Source of the DNA: Prolixibacteraceae bacterium
Lineage (GTDB): Bacteria; Bacteroidota; Bacteroidia; Bacteroidales; Prolixibacteraceae
Length of the DNA stretch: 64,000 bases
Direction: 5' to 3'
Assembly (NCBI GenBank): GCA_028282705.1
Contig: JANQHI010000045.1
Span: 1-64,000, forward strand
Shown in pieces: positions 27,420 to 34,901 of this stretch (positions are counted from its first letter, which is position 1; each line of letters starts with the position of its first letter). The notes beneath the pieces were generated by a model that was not told the DNA's origin, made no database searches, and worked only from the letters and a program-made list of their open reading frames with translations. Both the position numbers and the translations under genes were made by a program.

Positions 27420-28040
27420 TTAGGAAATCAGGTAAAATAAGGGGAACAAGAAAATCCAAATAGCATCAACCAGGTGCCAATAAAGGCCACTGTTTTCGAG
27501 CAGGGCAAACCTGTTGTGGTGTACTTTCCTTTTTTTAATATAGAACATCACCCAAATGATGAATACCATACCAATCACAATGTGCAGGGCATGCAGCCCA
27601 GTCATTACAAAATAGAGCCCAAAGAACAAAATCTCACCCTGGCTGAATGCCTCAAGCATGTGTTCTGACCCAGGATAAATGCCATGGCTAAATTTTGCCC
27701 CCCATTCAAAATACTTGTTCACCAGGAACACAAAAGCCAGGATGACTGTGATAGCCAACAACCACTGTGTTAACCTGTAATTTTGTTTTTGGATAGCTGT
27801 TGTTGACATGGCTATAGTCATACTGCTTACCAATAATATAACTGTATTGACTGCTCCAATGAAAGTATCCAGCTCTTCTGCAGCCAGATGGAATGCATCA
27901 GGGTTCAGGTACCTGTATACAGAATAAATGATAAACAGCCCACCAAATAAAAGTAATTCAGTAAAAATAAAGAGCCACATCCCAATTTTTGATGCTTCAG
28001 GATCATAATGATCATGCTCCACATGTTTAGTTTGTTCCAT
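27420..28040 (-). CDS. ctaE: Cytochrome c oxidase subunit III
   Basis: The 206-residue protein has five membrane segments, as in bacterial short-form subunit III. Conserved stretches are GMWLFIFTELLLFGGLF near residue 20, with the family Glu, and TGLHALHIVIGM near 147 with paired His. The HLVDAIWIFLFPLFYLIS end is canonical. It stabilises subunit I during turnover. It follows subunit I by 17 bases. Confidence 0.95.
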   Translation of the reverse strand: MEQTKHVEHDHYDPEASKIGMWLFIFTELLLFGGLFIIYSVYRYLNPDAFHLAAEELDTFIGAVNTVILLVSSMTIAMSTTAIQKQNYRLTQWLLAITVILAFVFLVNKYFEWGAKFSHGIYPGSEHMLEAFSQGEILFFGLYFVMTGLHALHIVIGMVFIIWVMFYIKKRKVHHNRFALLENSGLYWHLVDAIWIFLFPLFYLIS

Positions 28041-28057
28041 ATTTATGCCAGGTTTGA

Positions 28058-29665
28058 TTAAAAGTACTTGCTTTCTTCTTCCCCAATTACAGGTATCTCA
28101 TCCCAGTTTTCCAAAGGTGGTGGAGAAGGGACCCTCCATTCTAATGTTTTACCACCCCATGGGTTAATGCCAGCTTTTTCACCTTTCCTGGCTGACCTTA
28201 TCAGGTTGGTGATGATAATCACCAGCCCTGTGATCATGATCCATGACCCAAATGTGCTCAGGATGTTCCCTCCATGGAATTCTTCAAGGTAATCATAGTA
28301 ACGCCTTGGCATCCCTTGCATACCCAGGTAAAACATTGGGGTATAAAGTGTCATAAAACCAATGAAAAATACAATCCAGCCTACATTTGCCCAATATTTA
28401 TCATACATCTTCCCAAAAATTTTAGGGTACCAGTAATGGATTGCCCCAAAAAATGAGAACCCAACCCCACCAAAAACAATAAAATGGAAATGTGCCACCA
28501 CAAAGGCAGTGTCATGCACATAAATATTGGTTGCCAGTGCACCTAGCACCAGGCCAGTTAACCCTCCAATCATAAATACAAAAATGAAAGAAGCAGCCCA
28601 ATAAAATGGTGTATCCAATTTAATTGACCCCTTATACATAGTTGATATCCAGTTAAATACTTTTATGGCACTAGGTATGGCCACAAAGAATGTCAACAGA
28701 GAAAAGTAATATTGTGCAGTCCCACTCATGCCAGCAGTATACATGTGGTGCCCCCACACCAGATAGCCCACAAAAGCAATTGCCATGGTGGAAATAATTA
28801 ATGCTTTATAACCAAATATACCCTTTTGCGCAAAAGTTGGAATTATCTCTGATATTGCCCCCATTGCAGGTAGGATCATAATATATACAGCAGGGTGTGA
28901 ATAAATCCAGAAAAGGTGCTGGTATAAAACAGGGTCACCCCCCAGGACCGGGTCAAATACCCCAATGCCAAATACCCTTTCCAGGGAAACCAAAACCAAA
29001 GTTATCCCTACAACAGGGGTTGCAAGCAATTGTATCCAGGCAGTGCCATAAAGTGTCCATACAAACAAAGGTAGCTTTAACCATTTCATGCCAGGAGCCC
29101 TTAACCTATGAATGGTTACCAAAAAGTTAAGCCCTGTCAGGATGGATGAAAACCCCAGCACAAATGCACCAAATATAGCAGGTAGCAAATTAGTGCCTGT
29201 TTTAAAACTGTATGGGGCATAAAAAGTCCAACCAGTATCTGGCACACCAGGACCAAACAATAAAGCAGTTAATATTAAAAGTACCCCAGCCACATAAAGC
29301 CACCATGACAACAAGTTAAGCTTAGGGAAAGCCACATCCTTGGCACCAATCATTATGGGCATCAGGAAGTTCCCAAACACAGCTGGCAGCCCTGGGATAA
29401 CAATCATAAAAATCATGATTACACCATGCACTGTAAATGTAGCATTATAAGTTGCTGCATTCATAATGGTTTTCCCTGGAGCAATCAGTTCAAGCTTCAT
29501 AGCTAACCCCAAGAATGCCCCAACAACAAACATGATGGCAATGGAATACAGGTAAAGCAGCCCAATCCTTTTATGGTCAGTTGAGAAAATCCATCCCCAT
29601 ATCCCTGAATACTTACCTTTATATTCCAGGTAATTTACTTCTTCATTAGCATTAGTTGTTTGCAT
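28058..29665 (-). CDS. ctaD: Cytochrome c oxidase subunit I, A2-type
   Basis: The 535-residue protein has twelve membrane segments and carries heme a, heme a3 and Cu-B. The Cu-B / cross-link region reads IYSHPAVYIMILP near residue 248; Tyr-Ser with no Glu before Val-Tyr is the A2 type described for the Rhodothermus caa3 enzyme, instead of the A1 HPEVY. The HHMYTAGM motif near 305 and HDTAFVVAHFHFIVFGG near 388 supply Cu-B and heme ligands. It starts 11 bases after the Sco gene. Confidence 0.96.
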   Translation of the reverse strand: MQTTNANEEVNYLEYKGKYSGIWGWIFSTDHKRIGLLYLYSIAIMFVVGAFLGLAMKLELIAPGKTIMNAATYNATFTVHGVIMIFMIVIPGLPAVFGNFLMPIMIGAKDVAFPKLNLLSWWLYVAGVLLILTALLFGPGVPDTGWTFYAPYSFKTGTNLLPAIFGAFVLGFSSILTGLNFLVTIHRLRAPGMKWLKLPLFVWTLYGTAWIQLLATPVVGITLVLVSLERVFGIGVFDPVLGGDPVLYQHLFWIYSHPAVYIMILPAMGAISEIIPTFAQKGIFGYKALIISTMAIAFVGYLVWGHHMYTAGMSGTAQYYFSLLTFFVAIPSAIKVFNWISTMYKGSIKLDTPFYWAASFIFVFMIGGLTGLVLGALATNIYVHDTAFVVAHFHFIVFGGVGFSFFGAIHYWYPKIFGKMYDKYWANVGWIVFFIGFMTLYTPMFYLGMQGMPRRYYDYLEEFHGGNILSTFGSWIMITGLVIIITNLIRSARKGEKAGINPWGGKTLEWRVPSPPPLENWDEIPVIGEEESKYF

Positions 29666-29676
29666 AAAGGTTCTTT

Positions 29677-30483
29677 TTATTCAACTTTTTTTCTTCTAGG
29701 TTTAAGTATCAGATATAGTAACAACACAATGGCAAAAAACATAATAAGGGTACCACTGACTTTAGTGATATTCAATACATATGTTTGCCCCACTGGGTCA
29801 TATGAATAACAAAAACGCAACACTTTGTTCAGGGTTGGTCCTGACTGCCCCTTTGAAGCTTCAACAATGGCCATTTTCCATTCAAAAGGCAAAAAATACA
29901 TACCATTCAGGTACCTGGTAATTTTAGCATTTGGGCTTACCACTGTAACTGATGCAGCATGCAAAAAATCATTCCCCGTTTTTTTGTATTTGAACCCTGT
30001 TGCATTGGTAGCCCTAATAATGCTGGCACTGTCACTCACAAAAAAATGCCAGCCTTTGGCAGCCATTTCCTTTTTCTGCATCAGGTTTAAATAACTCTCT
30101 TTTTTCCTCAATCCCAAGTCAATTGTCTCCCTTGGGTCAAAACTTATGGTAAGTACCTGGTAATCTTCACCAGCTACCAAATCTGATTTGTCCATTACTG
30201 AAGCTATTGCCTCCATAAGTGGGCTACAAATGCCTGGGCACCTGTAATACACAAAGTTGATCACAGTGGGCTTATCAATAACATCATTAAGGATAACCTT
30301 TTTACCTTGTTCATTAATCAAAAAAACACTGTCAGGCAAAAAGTCATCAAGATGCTCCACTACCCCAATTTCTACATCCTGGTTATCACTTGTTAATGCT
30401 TGTGGATATAGGTTGTTTGGAAACAAAATTGATGTAACAACAATCAGTGAAAAATACCATGCAACAGCATAAAATACCTTCAT
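29677..30483 (-). CDS. Sco1/SenC/PrrC copper chaperone
   Basis: The protein has 268 residues from ATG 30483. An N-terminal signal/anchor is followed by a thioredoxin-like domain with the copper site CPGIC near residue 82 and the third ligand His in NDFLHAASV near 170. A C-terminal membrane segment is present, so the protein is anchored at both ends. Sco proteins insert copper into Cu-A of subunit II, and this is the first gene of the oxidase operon. An ATG 18 codons upstream would place basic residues before the signal and is less likely. Confidence 0.9.
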   Translation of the reverse strand: MKVFYAVAWYFSLIVVTSILFPNNLYPQALTSDNQDVEIGVVEHLDDFLPDSVFLINEQGKKVILNDVIDKPTVINFVYYRCPGICSPLMEAIASVMDKSDLVAGEDYQVLTISFDPRETIDLGLRKKESYLNLMQKKEMAAKGWHFFVSDSASIIRATNATGFKYKKTGNDFLHAASVTVVSPNAKITRYLNGMYFLPFEWKMAIVEASKGQSGPTLNKVLRFCYSYDPVGQTYVLNITKVSGTLIMFFAIVLLLYLILKPRRKKVE

Positions 30484-31505
30484 AATGATTTTTAGTTTTT
30501 CAACTCTTTTAAACTGTTTTTTTACACATATAATCAATTAACCAAAAACTGCCCTGAATGTTTATCAAATTAGATGGATTATGGCTAATTAACCTGATTT
30601 TTTATCCTCCCCATGTAGTTTTAATGCAAAAACATAAAAACAATGGAAATTTCCTTTCATAAAAAATCACCAACATGCCCATGCTAAAAATTTATTCAGG
30701 TTGATCCATCATTCAAATAAATCCTTAACAATTTAAGAAAAGTAAAGGAGAAATTTATCTTCTTAATTAAAGAAATTAAAGTATTCAACTCCTAAAAAGG
30801 TTTGTGGTTTTTGACTTTAGCCTTTTTATAAATATTTTATCCCTATGGGATATTTTATTATATACACTATTGATTATTAAAACTGGTAATTCTTTGCCAA
30901 CATTTAAGTTTTTCACAATTAACTATTTATGAATTAATTTGCCCAATATGGGCAAGATATATATAGCACAATAAACATTAAAAGTTACTAGTGCTGTAAG
31001 TACTGAATATTAAACAATTTGTTTGGGCATTATCTTTTATATTATAATTTCATATTTAATAGAAGCCATAACCCTTAATTGGAAAACTAATAGGCTTATG
31101 CACCTGGAATGGTTATCATTGCATAGGAAAGGATCACTAGAAAATGTTTAACAACATATTTATCAAGGATTTTACCTTTAATCTTACCAAAACATAACTT
31201 TTCGGGCAAAACTTATAAAAACAACTATAAAATAAAAAAGTTCATAGGTTCATAAAAAAAACACCACCTACCCAAGCCTACCTCCTATTCTTATTCTAAT
31301 AATCAATACATTATATTAAAACCATCTTCAAAATCTTTTTATCAATTCCCCTAACTTCCTCATTATTAGGAATAAAACACCTATTTATCTTTTATTCTAA
31401 TGAACATAAAAGGGATTTGTTCATTAACTTACATTCCATTAAATTCGTTGAAATAAGGCTAAAATAAAACCACAACTTATAAGAATTCTTCAAAAAACCT
31501 ATACC
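30484..31505. other. Divergent intergenic region between caa3 and cbb3 operons
   Basis: This is about 1 kb of AT-rich DNA with no credible coding frame. It must hold promoters for both oxidase operons. I see a TATCCC-TAT-GGGATA palindrome at 30838-30852, a CTTAA-CAAT-TTAAG half-site pair at 30724-30737, and an 8-bp inverted repeat at 31399-31425. No convincing -33/-7 pair is seen for either operon. Confidence 0.5.
31399..31425 (+). promoter_or_regulatory. Candidate operator upstream of the cbb3 operon
   Basis: AATGAACA and TGTTCATT form a perfect 8-bp inverted repeat with an 11-base spacer, about 80 bases before the first cbb3-operon gene. The symmetry suggests a dimeric regulator. It does not fit the FNR consensus TTGAT-N4-ATCAA. 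Confidence 0.4.
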
Positions 31506-32429
31506 ATGAAAGGAAACAAAAATTCGCGTAGGGATTTTATGAAAAAGGTGGGTGTAACACTTGGTGCTGTTGGGGTTTCAGCAAGCTCAAGTGTGTTATC
31601 ATCCTGTAACCAGGTTGAGCAGGCTTCGGGAGATAAGATCAAGTTATTGACCTCCAGTGGTGAACTGGTTGAAGTGGACAAGGCTCAATTGAAACCCGCA
31701 GATATGCCATCTCTTTCTGAAAACCAAAAACGTGGGAGGAAAGGACTAACAGGCAAAAGCTGGGTAATGGTTATTGACCTTTCAAAATGCAGGAATGCCA
31801 GGGAATGTATGAAAGCCTGCCAAAACCACCATCAGCTAAGGCCTGAACAACATCACATTAATGTACTTCAAATGCAGGATGCTGAACACACAGCTCCTTA
31901 TTATATGCCTAAACCATGCATGCATTGTGACAACCCACCCTGTACTAAAGTGTGCCCTGTGAATGCCACTTTCAAACGTGAAGATGGGATTGTTTTGATT
32001 GATAATGAACGTTGCATAGGTTGTAGGTTCTGCATTGCTGCTTGCCCATATTCAGCCAGGGTTTTCAATTGGTTTGAACCACGTGATGCAGAAAAATATA
32101 AAGGGGTTACCTATAACATTGAAGCCAATGTGCCCCAGAAAAAAGGGACTATTTCAAAATGCCTATTCAGTGCTGACAGGCTCAGGGATGGGAAACTGCC
32201 ATCTTGTGTTTCAGCATGCCCAAATAGTGTGTATTGGTTTGGTGACAGGAATGAAGATGCAGTAACCAATGGTACTACCAACGAAACTGTTTGTTTTAGT
32301 GAATTGATAAAGGATAATGCTGGATACACTTTGATGGAGGAGCTGGGGACAAAACCCAGGGTTTATTACCTCCCGGCAAAAGACAGGGCATTCCCTTTTG
32401 AAGGTGAAATTTCAGGACATAAGGCTTAA
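31506..32429 (+). CDS. Exported four-cluster ferredoxin subunit of a quinol-oxidising module
   Basis: The protein has 307 residues. A twin-arginine signal (RRDFMKKVGVTLG at residue 8) ends near a lipobox-like VLSSC. The PsrB/DmsB/NrfC-type ferredoxin domain follows. Motifs II (CMHCDNPPC near 137) and III (CIGCRFCIAAC near 169) are complete. Motif I reads C95, Ala98, C101, C105, and motif IV reads C219 with Ser222, so each has lost its second Cys. The clusters drawing on motifs I and IV may be 3Fe-4S or absent. There is no catalytic molybdopterin subunit nearby. It most resembles the C-terminal part of ActB. Confidence 0.82.
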   Translation: MKGNKNSRRDFMKKVGVTLGAVGVSASSSVLSSCNQVEQASGDKIKLLTSSGELVEVDKAQLKPADMPSLSENQKRGRKGLTGKSWVMVIDLSKCRNARECMKACQNHHQLRPEQHHINVLQMQDAEHTAPYYMPKPCMHCDNPPCTKVCPVNATFKREDGIVLIDNERCIGCRFCIAACPYSARVFNWFEPRDAEKYKGVTYNIEANVPQKKGTISKCLFSADRLRDGKLPSCVSACPNSVYWFGDRNEDAVTNGTTNETVCFSELIKDNAGYTLMEELGTKPRVYYLPAKDRAFPFEGEISGHKA

Positions 32430-32446
32430 TTGATAACAGGAAAATT

Positions 32447-33811
32447 ATGAATGCTATAAAATCACCAAAAGACCAAAAAAAGGTATTGGACAAAATAACC
32501 TTTGATTTGACCAGGCCCATTGTAAAAAGGGATGAGTTAACCAGGTTCTGGTTCTTCCTGTTGATCATGTTTGTTATAGTTGGCCTGTGGGGATGGATAA
32601 TCCAGATTGACAGAGGCTTAGGAGTCACAGGAATGCGTGACTATGTATCATGGGGCATGTACATTGCTAACTTTGTTTTCTTTGTGGCTGTTAGCCTGAT
32701 TGGCTTCCTGATCAGCTCTGCCCTACATTTGTTAAAGATCAGTTGGGGAAAAGCTGTTTCAAGGGTAGCTGAACAAATTGCCATTGCAGCAGTAGCCCTG
32801 GCAGGAGTCATCATTGTCATGGACATGGGGCGCCCTGACCGTTTCCTGAATATCTTTTTCCATGGCAGGTTTGCATCACCCATTATCTGGGATGTAAGTG
32901 TTGTGGTTACTTACCTCACCATTTCAGTCTTGCTATTTTACCTACCACTAATCCCTGACCTGGCCATGTTGCGCGACAAAGAGGATTTGGGAATCCCTAA
33001 ATGGAAAAGAAGATTGTATAAGACCCTTTCATTGGGATGGAAAGGAAATGCTGCCCAATTTAAAACCTTATACCATGCCATGAGGGTATTAATGTTGCTG
33101 ATAATCCCTGTTGGGCTTTCAATCCACACTGTAACTTCATGGTTGTTTGCCTCAACATTGCGCTCAGGATGGGATACTACCATACTGGGACCATACTTTG
33201 TGGCTGGTGCATTTGTGGCTGGTGCCAGTGCAGTTATTATATTAATGTATGTGTACAGGTTGCGCTATGGGTTAAAAGAATATTTTAAAGATTACCATTT
33301 TGACCAGATGGGAAAGCTGCTGGTTTTTGTGTGCCTGGTCTACCTTTATTTCAATATTAATGAATTCCTAGTTCCAGGGTACAAAATGAAAACAGCTGAA
33401 GGCATCCACCTCATAGAGTTATTCAAAGGAGGGTACTCTTCCATGTTCTGGCTAGTACAGGTTGTGGGGCTGGTACTCCCTATTGTATTGATCGTTTTCA
33501 AATTTTTCAGGAAGCCACTTCCTTTAACCATCATTTCAGCAGTTGTGTTGGTAGCTGCATGGTTTAAAAGGTACCTAATTGTGATACCTACTTTGGAACA
33601 CCCATTCCTACCAGTACAAAATGTACCAGAACATTTTCAGCATTATGCACCCACAAGCATTGAAATTACCATAACCTTGTTTGCTTTTGTGGCTGCCTTG
33701 GCCATCATAAGCATCCTGGCAAAATTGTTCCCTGTGATTGCCATTTGGGAACTTGCTGAAGAAAAAGGGATTGATATCAACCAACTCACAGAAGAACCAA
33801 AAATCAACTAA
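32447..33811 (+). CDS. NrfD/PsrC-family quinol-binding membrane subunit, ActC-like
   Basis: The protein has 454 residues and about ten membrane segments; the length is identical to ActC of this window. Shared marks include the RDYVSWGMYIANFVFF stretch near residue 65, the GRPDRFLNIFFHGRFASP loop near 128, and LSIHTVTSWLFASTLRSGWD near 223. NrfD-type proteins oxidise or reduce quinol at the outer face and pass electrons to a periplasmic ferredoxin subunit, which is encoded 17 bases upstream. Sequence shows a distinct paralog of ActC with different family motifs. The cytochrome gene follows after two bases. Confidence 0.88.
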   Translation: MNAIKSPKDQKKVLDKITFDLTRPIVKRDELTRFWFFLLIMFVIVGLWGWIIQIDRGLGVTGMRDYVSWGMYIANFVFFVAVSLIGFLISSALHLLKISWGKAVSRVAEQIAIAAVALAGVIIVMDMGRPDRFLNIFFHGRFASPIIWDVSVVVTYLTISVLLFYLPLIPDLAMLRDKEDLGIPKWKRRLYKTLSLGWKGNAAQFKTLYHAMRVLMLLIIPVGLSIHTVTSWLFASTLRSGWDTTILGPYFVAGAFVAGASAVIILMYVYRLRYGLKEYFKDYHFDQMGKLLVFVCLVYLYFNINEFLVPGYKMKTAEGIHLIELFKGGYSSMFWLVQVVGLVLPIVLIVFKFFRKPLPLTIISAVVLVAAWFKRYLIVIPTLEHPFLPVQNVPEHFQHYAPTSIEITITLFAFVAALAIISILAKLFPVIAIWELAEEKGIDINQLTEEPKIN

Positions 33812-33813
33812 CT

Positions 33814-34695
33814 ATGAGGAATTTAATAAGATATATATTCATTACACTATTGGTTTTTTCATTTCTCAATAGTAACAGCCAGGAGTGGGTTGTAGCTGAT
33901 GATATTGCCAGCATACAAAACCCATCACCCTATACATTACAAAATGTAAACAAAGGGAAAGAGCTCTACCTGAAAAATTGTAAATCATGCCATGGTGATG
34001 CTGGGAAAAACAATGCTTTACCATTGGTACCTATCCCTCCTGATGTAACTTCAGCACAAATGCATGCAAACAGTGAGGGAGCTTTGTTTCATAAGATCAC
34101 TGCTGGACGTGGAACCATGCCCCAGTTTGAAACTTCCATATCTGAGGATGACAGGTGGAGGATAGTAAATTACATTATGAATTTCAACCCTGCCAATGAG
34201 CCATTATTGGTTGATGCTCCAAAAATAAATGCCAAATTATTGGGTTCAGTTAATGAAGCTGAAAAGAAAGTGGAGGTGTTGGCTGAATTCCAGGACAAAG
34301 ATGGTATCTACAAAAAACTGGCAAATACTCCAGTGTTCATCAACTCAAAAAAGACTTTTGGGAAAATTAAAATTGGGCAGGCCACCACTGATGAAAATGG
34401 GCGTGCTGTATACCAAATCCCTGAAACTGTTGTGGGTGATGCTGAAGGCAAAATAGATATTATAATATCCATGGAAGATAATTACACAGTAAATGAACTT
34501 TTATTGGAAAATGCCAAAGTATGTGCCCCCAATGTGGCAGAAAACCTTTTTGATGAAGCAGTTTTGTGGGGTACCAATGACAGGCTTCAACCCTGGCTGT
34601 TGGTTTCATACCTAGCTATAGCAGTGGGTGCATGGCTGGCTATCTTTTATGTAGTTTTTCAGATTGTAAAAATTAAACGCCTGGGGAAAGAGTAG
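33814..34695 (+). CDS. Membrane-anchored monoheme cytochrome c
   Basis: The protein has 293 residues. A signal peptide is followed by a class I cytochrome c domain with CKSCH near residue 56 and axial Met in GRGTMPQF near 106. A beta-sandwich-like region of ~110 residues then leads to a C-terminal membrane segment (about 262-285) and a short basic tail. Its domain pattern resembles ActE plus a spacer. It probably passes electrons from the Fe-S/NrfD pair to the cbb3 oxidase. The lineage-specific middle domain has no function I can name. Confidence 0.82.
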   Translation: MRNLIRYIFITLLVFSFLNSNSQEWVVADDIASIQNPSPYTLQNVNKGKELYLKNCKSCHGDAGKNNALPLVPIPPDVTSAQMHANSEGALFHKITAGRGTMPQFETSISEDDRWRIVNYIMNFNPANEPLLVDAPKINAKLLGSVNEAEKKVEVLAEFQDKDGIYKKLANTPVFINSKKTFGKIKIGQATTDENGRAVYQIPETVVGDAEGKIDIIISMEDNYTVNELLLENAKVCAPNVAENLFDEAVLWGTNDRLQPWLLVSYLAIAVGAWLAIFYVVFQIVKIKRLGKE

Positions 34696-34704
34696 ATTAT
34701 TAAC

Positions 34705-34893
34705 ATGAATATATTTTATCTGTTGATAGGAGTTAGTTTATTTGCTGCACTTATTTTTCTGGCAGCATTCATCTGGGCTGTAAGGACAGGCCAGTTTGAT
34801 GATAATGAAACACCCTCCATCAGGATACTTTTTGATGATGAACCAACAGAAGGAAAGGAAGATTCAAACAAAGAAAAAAACAACAAAAAATAA
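34705..34893 (+). CDS. ccoS: cbb3 oxidase assembly protein CcoS
   Basis: The 62-residue protein has one N-terminal membrane segment and the family motif RTGQFDDNETPSIRILFDD, close to the usual GQFDDLxxPxxRIL. CcoS is needed for cofactor insertion into cbb3 oxidase. It sits nine bases before ccoNO, whereas its frequent partner ccoI is at the far end of this operon. Confidence 0.92.
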   Translation: MNIFYLLIGVSLFAALIFLAAFIWAVRTGQFDDNETPSIRILFDDEPTEGKEDSNKEKNNKK

Positions 34894-34901
34894 CCACACT
34901 T

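Noticed and set aside
30724-30737. CTTAA-N4-TTAAG half-site pair
   Set aside because: It has the right spacing but AT-rich half-sites unlike FNR, in a very AT-rich kilobase where such matches are expected by chance.
31506-34695. A second complete alternative complex III
   Set aside because: There is no ActA-type multiheme cytochrome, no MopB-like domain and no ActD or ActF, so the module is not a full ACIII copy.
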